Shown in pieces: positions 1 through 8,723 of a stretch of DNA of 64,000 nucleotides. The stretch spans positions 1 through 64,000 of the forward strand of contig CANHQJ010000018.1 of assembly GCA_947462875.1 (NCBI GenBank). Direction: 5' to 3'. Position 1 is the first letter of the stretch; the number at the start of each line of letters is the position of its first letter. The notes beneath the pieces are model-generated. The model worked only from the letters and a program-made list of their open reading frames with translations, searched no databases and was not told the origin of the DNA. A program made the translations under genes and the position numbers. This stretch comes from Verrucomicrobiia bacterium. GTDB taxonomy: Bacteria; Verrucomicrobiota; Verrucomicrobiia; Verrucomicrobiales; Akkermansiaceae.

Positions 1-3
1 CGT

Positions 4-30
4 GTTGCCTCATTGAAGCGGACACCATAA
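4..30 (+). repeat. Outer left terminal repeat of the IS
   Basis: It begins GTTGCCTCATTGAAGCGG and shares the first ten bases and the GACACCAT segment with the inner left repeat 56 bp further in. It is probably a second transposase-binding site or an older end. Confidence 0.65.
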
Positions 31-59
31 ATATTTCCATGAGTGACTGGGAGAGTGCC

Positions 60-86
60 GTTGCCTCATAAATAGAGACACCATGG
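60..86 (+). repeat. Inner left terminal inverted repeat of the IS
   Basis: GTTGCCTCATAAATAGAGAC and the following CACCATGG pair with the inverted copy at 1332-1357. It contains the annotated ATG of the transposase. Confidence 0.8.
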
Positions 87-1351
87 CGCCAGCCATGAGT
101 ATGAGTGAAAAAAGCATCGAAGAATACACAAAGAAGATGCGCGCAAGGTATGCGCGGCTGACGGGACGCAAGGCTCGTGGCAAGCTGCTTGACGAGTTCA
201 TCGAAATCACCGGATGGGAGCGCAAGCATGCCAACAAAGTCCTGCTGGGCAAGCGGCGGAGCAAAGGCCGACGCGGGAAACGGGGAGCACCGAGGCAGTA
301 TGGAGCCGAACTCACCCGGGTTCTCAAAACCTGCTGGCTAGCCATGGAGCAGCCCTGTGGAAAGCGGATGAAAGACATGCTATCGCTCTGGACGAAGCAC
401 CTGGACAGCCCGGAGGAGATCCGCGGCCAGCTTGGCAAAATCAGCGCCGCGAGCATCGACCGACTACTGCACGACTTCAAAGCCAAAGCCGGGAAAAAGA
501 TCCGTCCCCCCAAGCCCGCGAGCGCCGTCAAAGCACTCGTCGAAGTCCGTGCGCAAAACTGGGACACCACCGAGACCGGGTGGACCGAAGTGGACACCGT
601 GGCCCACTGCGGCGGCGACATGGGCGGAGATTTCATTTGGACAATGACCAGCGTGGAAATCGCAAGCGGCTGGACAGAACTGCGAGCCGTGTGGAACCGC
701 GGGCAGCATGCCAGCTTCGAAGCACTGGAGTCCATCTGGGAAAGCCAGCCATTCGACCTGCTCGGAGTGGACAGCGACAACGGCGGCGAATTTTTGAACT
801 TCCACCTGCATCATTGGCTCAAAAAACACGGCATCCACCAGAGCCGATCCCGGCCCTACTTCAAAAACGACCAAGCCTACGTGGAACAGAAAAACCACAC
901 CCACGTCCGTCAGTTCCTCGGTTACGATCGGCTCGAACATCGCGAGTTGGTGGACGAACTCAACGCCCTGCTCAAACTCTGGAGTCGATGGCGCAACCTC
1001 TTCTGCGTTACCATGAAACAAGAAAGCAAGCGTCGGGAAGGGAGTCGCCAGATCCGGCGTCATGAAAAAAAGGGGCGCACCCCCGCGCAACGTCTCATCG
1101 ACAGCGGAGACCTGCGAAAAGAAGAACAGCACAAACTCGAAAAGCAACTGTCCGAACTCAATCCATTTGCCATGAGAAAGGAAATCCGCCGACTCGAAAA
1201 CGAGTTCTGGAGCCACCGAGAGAGGCTCTACGCGAAGGCGGAAGAGGAATCGCTTGCCCCTGCGGGCGCTCCTCCGCTACGCTCCGAAGCGCCCGCAGGG
1301 GCAACCAAACCAACCACCAAAAACAAAGCCGCTATGGTGTCTCAATTATGA
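83..1351 (+). CDS. IS transposase, integrase (rve) fold DDE enzyme
   Basis: A 422-residue protein with a basic, helix-turn-helix-like N-terminal third and a retroviral-integrase-type catalytic core. Visible catalytic candidates are D171 (TEVDTVAH), D232 (GVDSDNGGEF; D230 also present) and E268 (AYVEQKNHTH), giving the D-35-E spacing of the family. It would cut and join the ends of the surrounding element. The ATG at 83 lies within the inner left terminal repeat; ATGs at 95 and 101 are also possible starts. The stop at 1349-1351 lies inside the inner right repeat. The C-terminal tail contains a 17-bp perfect stem (1254-1304) encoding an AP/G-rich stretch. I lean to the ISNCY-like groups but cannot fix the family by eye. 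Confidence 0.88.
   Translation: MAPAMSMSEKSIEEYTKKMRARYARLTGRKARGKLLDEFIEITGWERKHANKVLLGKRRSKGRRGKRGAPRQYGAELTRVLKTCWLAMEQPCGKRMKDMLSLWTKHLDSPEEIRGQLGKISAASIDRLLHDFKAKAGKKIRPPKPASAVKALVEVRAQNWDTTETGWTEVDTVAHCGGDMGGDFIWTMTSVEIASGWTELRAVWNRGQHASFEALESIWESQPFDLLGVDSDNGGEFLNFHLHHWLKKHGIHQSRSRPYFKNDQAYVEQKNHTHVRQFLGYDRLEHRELVDELNALLKLWSRWRNLFCVTMKQESKRREGSRQIRRHEKKGRTPAQRLIDSGDLRKEEQHKLEKQLSELNPFAMRKEIRRLENEFWSHRERLYAKAEEESLAPAGAPPLRSEAPAGATKPTTKNKAAMVSQL
1254..1304. repeat. 17-bp perfect inverted repeat inside the transposase 3' end
   Basis: The arms 1254-1270 and 1288-1304 are exact reverse complements (core CCCCTGCGGGCGCT), separated by a 17-nt loop. The structure is in frame and encodes an Ala/Pro/Gly stretch. 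It resembles a REP-like palindrome that became part of the coding sequence, or a hairpin that limits transposase expression. Confidence 0.75.
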
Positions 1352-1357
1352 GGCAAC
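1332..1357 (-). repeat. Inner right terminal inverted repeat of the IS
   Basis: Read on the minus strand it starts GTTGCCTCATAATTGAGACA, matching the left inner repeat. It includes the transposase stop codon. Confidence 0.8.
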
Positions 1358-1381
1358 GATCCCGATCATTCAGGAACCTTT

Positions 1382-1406
1382 GGGTGTGCTCGAATTATGA
1401 GGCAAC
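1382..1406 (-). repeat. Outer right terminal repeat of the IS
   Basis: Read on the minus strand it starts GTTGCCTCATAATTCGAGCA. It lies 49 bp outside the inner right repeat and mirrors the doubled left end. Confidence 0.7.
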
Positions 1407-1429
1407 AGGACGACGGATGTTATGCCCCC

Positions 1430-1552
1430 GCACAACGCACCGCGCGGCAAGATGGATGCGTGCGTTCTGGCGCGATCGGTGGTGGCCTTGACCACGGAGG
1501 CAGTCTGTGGATTGGCGGGAAATGCCTTCGATCCGCAGGTGGTGGCCAACAT
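1430..1552 (+). pseudogene. Degenerate, internally deleted fragment of tsaC (sua5)
   Basis: Positions 1478-1552 align without gaps to 9674-9748 inside the intact tsaC, with 66 of 75 bases identical by hand count. They still encode a LAGNAFDP-like motif. Upstream, 1430-1477 resembles the tsaC start region (about 9554-9607), with roughly 66 bp missing between the two blocks. The only open frame here diverges from TsaC after about 35 residues, so this is a relic. It starts about 25 bp outside the right end of the IS. The rest of the gap, 1553-1752, shows nothing recognisable beyond the leader of the next gene. Confidence 0.75.
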
Positions 1553-1752
1553 GCGCCTATCCGGGTACCGCCTCCCATCCCGCCGGCGTTGCTGAGGGAG
1601 CGCTGGCTCGCCGCGGCGGTGGGCGTCTTTGATTTGCCTTGCTGGAGCATGGTGGGGATGGTATTTCATTTTCCGGTATTGAGGCCTGCCAGGGATGTTG
1701 CCGTTTGGACGACGAGACATCATGCCAAGTCCTGAACCGTTCAACATTTCTC

Positions 1753-4700
1753 ATGCCGCCTCTTTCACACCGTTGCGTTCGCTTTTGGGATTTCCCGTTA
1801 CTCAACGTGTTGGCATTCGCCGCCTGTGCTTGGCTCACTGTTCCGGCGGGGGGACAAATCACCTACGTGGACGCGTCAGCCGACAATCTGTCTCGTCTCG
1901 ATGGCACTGCTTTCACTCCCTCCACCACGGCTCCGGCCTACGCCGACAACAACTGGTCGCTCCGAACCACTGCGGGCCTGGCGAGCCATAACACCATCTA
2001 CGAGGCGGGCGGTGGTGAAATTGTGCCCGCTTTGCGCCAGAGAGTCAGCGGGGTGAGTCCCGGGCTTTATGAGGTTTACGCGTATTACTGGGTGGCCACG
2101 AGCGTCAATTGGCAGTTTTCCAGCAGTCTGGGAGCCATTGAGTTCCCCGTGATCAGGGGAACGAATGCCAGCATGGGCACACCCGTCACTTTCACTCCCG
2201 CATCGGCGGACCTATCCTACGTGCCCGCGGCTCATCTCAGCGATGGTACTTTTGCCAGCGGTGCCGCCCCTACGCAGACCACCGGTGGATCGGATCGAAC
2301 CATGATACGGCAGTATCTGGGGAAACACTGGGTCGGTCCATCGGGTGAACTCGTGGTTCATGTCCGCAATGGCGGGTTGATTTCCAACACCGCCAACAGC
2401 CGCACCTGGTATGACGGGCTGGGCTATCGGGCATCGGCCGGATCCACACCGATCATCGGCTCATCATGGTCGATCGGTCTGGGAACGCCAGCGATTTCCG
2501 CTCCATCCCTCAGCAGTCTGATCTGGGGAAACAACACGGCGAACAATGCGGACAACAGCGCGGTTCACGTTACGGTGGACGGCGACCCCACCACCGCAGC
2601 GGCGGACCCGGTGAGCCTGGCCGACGGCCAGAGTGTCAAGCTCAGTGGCAAGGTTCATTTGCAAACCTCCATCATAGACACCACGGTGGCCAGCCAATTC
2701 CGGTGGGGGCTCTTTCATCACAACGGCTCCGCCAATTCCGGCGGCTGGACGGGCTACTGGGCGGGAAATGGCACCGCAGGGAATGCCGGCAGCATCTTTC
2801 GCCTGGGCAGCGGCAGCACCCTCTACATTTCGGGAACCGCGCCCAACGGGTCCTACCTGCCCAACAACATCAACAATGCCGGAACGGTCAATGTCACGGC
2901 GGGGGTGCATGACTTCCGTATCGTCATCACCCGTGAAGGCAATGGGGTCAAAATCAGCGCCGTGATGACCCGTGAGTCGGATGGCGCCATACTCAGCGAT
3001 ATGACCGCCTCGGATCCGGCAGGATACACCGGTTTTACCCGCATCGGATTTCTCTCCGGCGGCGCACTGGATGCCGACCAGATCAACCTGTATCAGCTGT
3101 CCCTGGAGTATCCCTTCACGCCTCCCGCTCCGCCAGTGCCCGGTGACATTGCGGAGGTGGCGCCCAACGGCACCTGGACCTGGTTCAATGACGAGCGCGC
3201 CATATGGCATCAGGGAAAATTGTTCGTCGGTTACGTGCGAAGCGATGGAAACCCCGGCGTCACCCGTTACGATCCCGGCACTGGCGTCGGCAACCATGTG
3301 AATTTCGGCACGGCCTCCTCGAACGAGGTGGATGATCATAACAACCCGTCCTTCACCGTTCTGCCGGATGGCAGGATCCTCTCGGTGTATTCCAAGCACG
3401 GGACCGCCAGCGCGTTTTACAGCCGAATCTCCACCAACAACAACCCGTCCTCACCGGCCCACTGGAGTGCGGAATCCGTCAAGGTAACGCCGGCACGCAA
3501 TACCTATGCCAATACCTATGCGCTATCCGGCAACGGTCCCGGTGAGAACGGCGCCATTTACAATTTCTCCCGCTGCATCAACTACAACCCATGCGTTACC
3601 GTATCCACTGACAACGGCGTCACCTGGGGGAACGTGACCCAAGTCATCAACGTGGGCACCGGCGGCACGCGACCCTACCCGCGCTATGTTTCCAACAAGA
3701 ACAACCGCATCGATCTGATCTACACCGACGGCCATCCCCGCAATGAGAACAACTCGGTCTATCACCTGTATTATCAGGCACAGAACTTCCGCAAGACGGA
3801 CGGCAGTCTCCTGAAGTCGCTGGCCAATCTTCCCATCCAGCACGGAGCCGTGAATGATCCGAACAATGGGGAGAAAGGAAGCGTCGTTTATCAATACGAC
3901 CCGTCGTGGGGACGTGGCTGGACCTGGGATATCCACTATGGCGTGAACGGACACCCCGTTTGTCTCTTTCAAACCCAGCGCGATGACGTGACCGGAACGG
4001 GCTGGAATCACGACCGCATTTACTATCACTATGCCCGCTGGACCGGCTCGGAGTGGCAGAAAACATTCATCGCCCAGGGCGGACGTGGCATTTACTCATC
4101 GGAAGACGACTACGGCGGAGGCATGGCCCTGGATCCGGAGGATCCCCGCATCATCTATATCTCCTCCAATGCCGCCCATCCGTTCGCCCTATCGGATATC
4201 AACAATGTGCCGCTCGGTCCCGGTGAACGATACGAGATATGGCGCGGTGTCACCCTTGATGGCGGACTGACGTTCACCTGGTCCCCTGTCACGCGGAATT
4301 CTTCGCAGGACAATTTGCGCCCGATCGTTCCTGAAAAGCACGGCTTATCGAAACACCTGCTCTGGTTCCAGGGAACCTATGCCAGCTATGTCAACTACAG
4401 CACCAGGGTGATGGGCCTCTTTGATTGGCCCAAGGTGTCACTCGCGCAATGGCAGCAACAGAATTCCCTCGGGTCCGATGCGGCTGCTGATGCGGACAAG
4501 GATGGTCTGGCCGACCTCGCCGAATACGCGCTGGGCGGCGATCCGCACGATTCATCAGACCGACCTGTTCCCACTCTGTCCGAAGGAGTCTTCCGTTTCA
4601 CACACCTGCCCCTGCGCGGCGATGTCGAATCGATTGTGGAAACGAGCGAGGATCTGACGAACTGGACCGCTGTCGCGACTTTTCGTGGCAATGATCTGGG

Positions 4701-4839
4701 TAACACGATCGCGCCCGGCATCGTCGCAACGCATGCGGACGGTGATGTCACCAGCGTCAGGCTGAGCCCGATGCCGCCCGGTAACGCGCGAAATGGCTTC
4801 GTGCGTCTGAAAGTCCGCGAGGCTCCCGTGCCTCGCTGA
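1753..4839 (+). CDS. Secreted BNR_4-type protein, possible ulvan-lyase-like polysaccharide lyase
   Basis: 1028 residues from the ATG at 1753, chosen because a hydrophobic signal peptide follows at once (about residues 14-35); the frame is open further upstream. Order: signal peptide, an N-terminal beta domain (about 40-225), a concanavalin-like beta-sandwich segment (about 240-455), a BNR_4 beta-propeller (about 464-895) starting with the NGTWTWFNDERA motif, and a C-terminal tail with a calcium-binding-like DADKDGLADLAEYALGG repeat (about 912). BNR_4 propellers occur in PL24/PL25 ulvan lyases; the DDHNNPSF motif (about 525-532) carries a His in a comparable context. Lyase activity is inference; a sialidase-like or binding-only role is possible. 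tsaC fragments lie on both sides of the gene. Confidence 0.75.
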   Translation: MPPLSHRCVRFWDFPLLNVLAFAACAWLTVPAGGQITYVDASADNLSRLDGTAFTPSTTAPAYADNNWSLRTTAGLASHNTIYEAGGGEIVPALRQRVSGVSPGLYEVYAYYWVATSVNWQFSSSLGAIEFPVIRGTNASMGTPVTFTPASADLSYVPAAHLSDGTFASGAAPTQTTGGSDRTMIRQYLGKHWVGPSGELVVHVRNGGLISNTANSRTWYDGLGYRASAGSTPIIGSSWSIGLGTPAISAPSLSSLIWGNNTANNADNSAVHVTVDGDPTTAAADPVSLADGQSVKLSGKVHLQTSIIDTTVASQFRWGLFHHNGSANSGGWTGYWAGNGTAGNAGSIFRLGSGSTLYISGTAPNGSYLPNNINNAGTVNVTAGVHDFRIVITREGNGVKISAVMTRESDGAILSDMTASDPAGYTGFTRIGFLSGGALDADQINLYQLSLEYPFTPPAPPVPGDIAEVAPNGTWTWFNDERAIWHQGKLFVGYVRSDGNPGVTRYDPGTGVGNHVNFGTASSNEVDDHNNPSFTVLPDGRILSVYSKHGTASAFYSRISTNNNPSSPAHWSAESVKVTPARNTYANTYALSGNGPGENGAIYNFSRCINYNPCVTVSTDNGVTWGNVTQVINVGTGGTRPYPRYVSNKNNRIDLIYTDGHPRNENNSVYHLYYQAQNFRKTDGSLLKSLANLPIQHGAVNDPNNGEKGSVVYQYDPSWGRGWTWDIHYGVNGHPVCLFQTQRDDVTGTGWNHDRIYYHYARWTGSEWQKTFIAQGGRGIYSSEDDYGGGMALDPEDPRIIYISSNAAHPFALSDINNVPLGPGERYEIWRGVTLDGGLTFTWSPVTRNSSQDNLRPIVPEKHGLSKHLLWFQGTYASYVNYSTRVMGLFDWPKVSLAQWQQQNSLGSDAAADADKDGLADLAEYALGGDPHDSSDRPVPTLSEGVFRFTHLPLRGDVESIVETSEDLTNWTAVATFRGNDLGNTIAPGIVATHADGDVTSVRLSPMPPGNARNGFVRLKVREAPVPR

Positions 4840-4869
4840 TTTCCGCATCTCCGGAGTCATTCTCGCATG

Positions 4870-4911
4870 CTGGCGGGAAATGCCTTCGATCCCCCGGCGA
4901 TGGCAGAAATG
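4870..4911 (+). repeat. Second tsaC-derived fragment, direct repeat of 1512-1553
   Basis: 34 of 42 bases match intact tsaC 9708-9749. A 22-bp run (4871-4892) is identical to 1513-1534 in the first fragment, so the two fragments share changes that the intact gene lacks. The fragment lies just after the BNR_4 gene, and the two fragments flank that gene as direct repeats. No open frame here continues as TsaC. Confidence 0.65.
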
Positions 4912-5044
4912 CGCATTCCCATGGACCCCATTCACTACCTGCCTCTTCCCTCCTGCTTTCTTGCTTTCACAAAATTCATTTTCGTTCATCCTACCAACGT
5001 TGTCGCTCACTGGAGCCTTAGCGCTTCGCCACCAAAAGCCATTC

Positions 5045-6160
5045 ATGCCCCAGCCTTTACAACACCGTTGGTCCGTCGCTAACAATTACCTTGCTGGCAT
5101 CACTTTGGATCGATGGATCGCTTTGCTGCGGGAAAATTCCGTCAGCCCGGCCTACTGGCACCGTGCCGCATTCATCACCGCCACGGCCTGCCTCAACTCC
5201 CTCGCCTATCGGAAAGAAAAGCAGCTCGAAGAAACCATCCGCGCCACACCTCTTGCGGGGCCGCCGCTTTTTATCCTCGGGCACTGGCGCAGCGGCACCA
5301 CACACCTTCACAATCTGCTCGCGCTCGACACGCAAAACTTTGCCTTTGCGAATACCTATCAGGTGACCAATCCACTCACTTTTCTCACGACGGAGGAAAC
5401 CAATACTCGTCGTTTTGCTCGTCTCGTTCCAGAAAAACGATTGATGGACAACATGGCCATGGGCTTTGAATTGCCCCAGGAAGATGAATTCGCTCCTTGT
5501 TTGGATACACTGAAATCCTCCTATCTCGGCGTCTCGTTTCCCAAGCGCCAAGCGCACTATGACCGCTATCTCACCTTCGATGGCGTGCCAGCCGATGAAA
5601 TCAAACAGTGGGGCGACTCGCTGATCACCTTCTGCAAAAAACTGACCTACAAGTACCAGCGTCCGCTGCTGCTGAAATCGCCCTCGCACACCGCGCGCAT
5701 CCGCCACTTGCTGGATTGGTTTCCGGACGCCCGTTTTGTCCACATCCACCGCCACCCGCATCAGGTCTTCCGCTCCAATCAGCACTACTGGGACACTGCC
5801 GTCTGGTACACTTACTTACAGAAACCCGACCGCTCGCAACTCGATCGTGAAATTCTCCAACGCTATCGAATGCTGCACGACGCTTTCCACGCACAACGCC
5901 CGTTGATCCCCGAACATCGGTTTCATGAAATCAGTTTCAATCAACTGGAGGCCGACCCGCTCGCGACCCTACGAGCGATCTATCAGCAACTGGGAATACC
6001 CCATTTCGAAACCGTGCAACCCACCTTCGAACACTACCTTGCCGCCCAATCATCGTATCGCAAAAACCGATTCACCCCGCTGCCGCCTGAAACCATCGCC
6101 ATGGTCAACCAACACGCGGGCCCGGAACTGGAACGCTGGAATTACTCACCCCATCCATGA
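5045..6160 (+). CDS. PAPS-dependent sulfotransferase (Sulfotransfer_3-like)
   Basis: 371 residues from the ATG at 5045; an upstream in-frame extension to 4880 is unlikely to be coding. The 5'-phosphosulfate loop is visible as ILGHWRSGTTHLHNLL (about 75-90). The 3'-phosphate-binding region is RFVHIHRHPHQVFRS (about 228-243). The enzyme would move sulfate from PAPS to a hydroxyl of a lipid or other small molecule in the cytoplasm. Its stop overlaps the P450 start by 4 bp (ATGA), so the two are translationally coupled. Known families of this type include Stf3 of Mycobacterium tuberculosis, which is encoded beside a P450. The substrate cannot be read from the sequence. Confidence 0.88.
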   Translation: MPQPLQHRWSVANNYLAGITLDRWIALLRENSVSPAYWHRAAFITATACLNSLAYRKEKQLEETIRATPLAGPPLFILGHWRSGTTHLHNLLALDTQNFAFANTYQVTNPLTFLTTEETNTRRFARLVPEKRLMDNMAMGFELPQEDEFAPCLDTLKSSYLGVSFPKRQAHYDRYLTFDGVPADEIKQWGDSLITFCKKLTYKYQRPLLLKSPSHTARIRHLLDWFPDARFVHIHRHPHQVFRSNQHYWDTAVWYTYLQKPDRSQLDREILQRYRMLHDAFHAQRPLIPEHRFHEISFNQLEADPLATLRAIYQQLGIPHFETVQPTFEHYLAAQSSYRKNRFTPLPPETIAMVNQHAGPELERWNYSPHP

Positions 6161-7383
6161 AGCCTCCTTCCCCGCCATCGCTTCCCCTCATCGGCCACAT
6201 CCCGGCCTTCCGCCGCGATGTTCTCGGGCTGATTATCCGCAGCGTGCGCGAATACGGCGATGTCATCCGCTTCAAACTCGGCCCCCACCCGATTTACCTC
6301 GTCAATCATCCCGACGCTATTCTTCACGTCCTGAAAAAAAACGCGGTCAATTACGATAAAGACACCCGCAGCACTCGCTTCCTGCGCGATATCGCCAGTG
6401 AGAGCCTGCTCACATCGAACGGTGAAGCATGGCGCCAACGCCGACAGCACTTGCAACCGGCCTTTCACCGCCAAGCCATTAGCGGTTTTGAATCGATCAT
6501 GCGCGAGGAAGCCGAAGTCCTCGTCCGTTCTTGGAAAAACCAATCGCAAGTCAACGCCTCCGCCGACCTCACCACCACCACCTTCAGCATCGTCGCACGG
6601 TCACTTTTCGGCAGCGATGTAGCCCGCTCTACTCTCGCATCACTCGCCGCACCCATCGCCCAAGTCCTCACCGAGGCCTTTACCCGCCTCGGTTCCCTCA
6701 CGGGTCGCAAATCTCGCAGGTTCGTCAGTGCCATGAGTCAACTCAATGCCGTGGTTGACTCTGTCATTGCCGCCCGCACCCAGGCACCGGATTCCCCCGA
6801 TCTGTTAGAATTGATTCGTTTGGGAAATCCCGATCCGCGCGCGGTCCATGACGAGTCGGTTTCCTTTCTTCTCGCCGGTCATGAAACGACTGCCAACGCC
6901 TTGAGTTGGTTGCTGGCTTACCTCGCTCACCACCCAGACGAGCAGGCCCGCTGCGCCCAAGATCCAGCAGCACTGGACCGAGCGTTTCAAGAATCCCTGC
7001 GCCTCTCCCCACCGATCTGGATCATCGAACGTCACGCCCTCGGTCCTGATGAAATCTCCGGCTACACCATTCCCCAAAACGCCTCCGTCGCGATCTGCAC
7101 CTACACCGTTCATCGTCACCCCGATTTCTGGGATGCTCCTGATACTTTCCAACCCGACCGTTTCCTTCAACCAGTCCCCGCCGCCTTCATTCCTTTTGGT
7201 CTAGGTCCTCGCGTGTGCATCGGCAAAGAGTTTGCGCTGATGGAGGCCCGCATCATTGCCGGGGCACTGCTGGAAAATTTCCAATTCACTCCGATGTCCT
7301 CCACGTTTCCCGAAGCGGAAACCGGCATCACTCTTCGCATCAAAAACGATTTGCACCTGATCCTTAAACCCCGGCGGCCTTGA
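6157..7383 (+). CDS. Cytochrome P450
   Basis: 408 residues, normal length for a soluble bacterial P450. The I-helix oxygen-binding motif LAGHETTAN lies at about 239-247, the ExxR pair in ESLRL at about 278, and the haem-ligand loop FIPFGLGPRVCIGKEFA ends the core with C354 as the thiolate ligand. No N-terminal membrane anchor is seen. It presumably hydroxylates the molecule that the coupled sulfotransferase then sulfates. It overlaps both neighbours by 4 bp. No ferredoxin or ferredoxin reductase is encoded nearby, so electrons must come from elsewhere. Confidence 0.95.
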   Translation: MKPPSPPSLPLIGHIPAFRRDVLGLIIRSVREYGDVIRFKLGPHPIYLVNHPDAILHVLKKNAVNYDKDTRSTRFLRDIASESLLTSNGEAWRQRRQHLQPAFHRQAISGFESIMREEAEVLVRSWKNQSQVNASADLTTTTFSIVARSLFGSDVARSTLASLAAPIAQVLTEAFTRLGSLTGRKSRRFVSAMSQLNAVVDSVIAARTQAPDSPDLLELIRLGNPDPRAVHDESVSFLLAGHETTANALSWLLAYLAHHPDEQARCAQDPAALDRAFQESLRLSPPIWIIERHALGPDEISGYTIPQNASVAICTYTVHRHPDFWDAPDTFQPDRFLQPVPAAFIPFGLGPRVCIGKEFALMEARIIAGALLENFQFTPMSSTFPEAETGITLRIKNDLHLILKPRRP

Positions 7384-8723
7384 CCGAAACTCGCACTACA
7401 TTTCCCTGGACGATCATCGCCGCGGCGATTGCCGCGGGCATGGCGTTCATCGACACTACGGCTCTTACCGTCGCGCTGCCCGCCTTGCGTGAGAACCTGC
7501 ACGCGAGCGATTCCGACCTGCTCTGGATTCACAATGCCTACGCCGTCACGCTGGCTTCTTTGCTTTTGCTGAGCGGATCGTTAGGCGATCGCTATGGCAT
7601 TCGTCGTACCTTTCTTTGGGGAATCGCATGCTTCGGGATTTCCTCCATCGCTTGTGGTCTCGCTCCGAACGCTTCTATTCTTATCGCATTGCGTGCCCTG
7701 CAAGGCGTTTCCGCGGCCCTCATGATTCCGGGGAGCTTAGCGATGATCGCTCGGGTCACACCCGGTCACTCACTGGGTCGTGCGATCGGCCTCTGGAGTG
7801 CGTTCACTCTGATGGCTACCGCGCTTGGCCCTGTCATCGGCGGCATCCTCGTGCAAAACAATCTCTGGCGCGGTGTGTTCTTCATCAACCTCCCGCTGTC
7901 AGTCATCGCAGGGATCATTACTCTCAAACGCAGTCCCGCTGATCCCACGCTTCCCACCCAGAGTCATCCCATCGACTGGCCCGGCGCGTCACTTCTCATC
8001 ATCGGTCTCGCTTCCCTCTCTTACGCTTTGATTGATCGATCGCTCCTCTTTGCCTTTGGCACTCTCACTTTTCTGCTGTTTTACTTGCGGGAAAAATCGA
8101 CCTCTCACCCGCTGCTGCCGCTGGCCTTGTTGCGCTCCCGCCCACTGCTCGCGGCTCTTCTCATTTCACTAGTGATCTACGCCGCATGGGCTGGCTTCAC
8201 TTATCTACTACCCAGTTATCTCATCGAAACTCTGCGTTTCTCTCCCACCAACGCTGGATTACTGCAAATCCCCACTTTATTTGTGCTCGCCATCGTTTCG
8301 CCGATTGCAGGAAAACTGTTAGATCGCTACGGCCCGCGCCCCACACTCGCACTTGGCAGCTTTCTCTGCGCACTCGGATTTGCCGCCCTTCTCTGGCCGG
8401 GCTTTATCGGCTTTCCCTACGCCATCCTCGCGCCGTTGCTCATGCTCGGCTTGGGCCTCGGTTTTTGCGCCGCCCCACTGAGTGCCACCATTGTTTCCAA
8501 CGTCCCCGCAGAGCACCATGGCCTGGCGGCCGGCCTCAACAGCACCGCCGCGCGGATCGCCAGCGCTCTCGGCGTCGCGCTTCTCGGAAGTCTGGCTTAT
8601 CATGAACAGGTTCTCCATTTCTCCACCCTCGCAGCCAGCGCCGTGATTCTCTGTCTCATCGCCATTCCCGCAACTCTAGTGTTTCCAACCAAGAAAACAT
8701 CCACTACACTCGAAGAGCCATGA
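7380..8723 (+). CDS. MFS drug/metabolite exporter, DHA2 (EmrB/QacA-like)
   Basis: 447 residues with many hydrophobic helices. The start is a TTG at 7380 overlapping the P450 stop (TTGA). The early DTTALTVALPAL and LSGSLGDRYGIRRTF segments match motifs of the 14-TM DHA2 family (proton-driven export). In this operon it is the likely exporter of the oxidised, sulfated product, or a resistance pump for it. Its stop overlaps the next ATG by 4 bp. Confidence 0.9.
   Translation: MTETRTTFPWTIIAAAIAAGMAFIDTTALTVALPALRENLHASDSDLLWIHNAYAVTLASLLLLSGSLGDRYGIRRTFLWGIACFGISSIACGLAPNASILIALRALQGVSAALMIPGSLAMIARVTPGHSLGRAIGLWSAFTLMATALGPVIGGILVQNNLWRGVFFINLPLSVIAGIITLKRSPADPTLPTQSHPIDWPGASLLIIGLASLSYALIDRSLLFAFGTLTFLLFYLREKSTSHPLLPLALLRSRPLLAALLISLVIYAAWAGFTYLLPSYLIETLRFSPTNAGLLQIPTLFVLAIVSPIAGKLLDRYGPRPTLALGSFLCALGFAALLWPGFIGFPYAILAPLLMLGLGLGFCAAPLSATIVSNVPAEHHGLAAGLNSTAARIASALGVALLGSLAYHEQVLHFSTLAASAVILCLIAIPATLVFPTKKTSTTLEEP

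Larger units (their letters stand above)
4..1406 (+). mobile_element. Insertion sequence with doubled terminal repeats
   Basis: One transposase gene (83-1351) lies between inverted copies of a repeat beginning GTTGCCTCAT. There are two copies on the left (4-30 and 60-86) and two inverted copies on the right (1332-1357 and 1382-1406). The inner pair agrees over about 26 bp with few differences; the outer pair is more diverged. If the outer copies are the true ends the element is about 1.4 kb; if only the inner copies count it is 60-1357. No target-site duplication can be checked for the outer left end because the window starts there. The transposase start and stop codons both lie inside inner repeats, so the gene fills the element. 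Confidence 0.8.

Noticed and set aside
4021-4037. Possible sixth copy of the 17-bp palindrome (TACTATCACTATGCCCG)
   Set aside because: Only the left arm matches; the TAGTA right arm found in all five true copies is missing.
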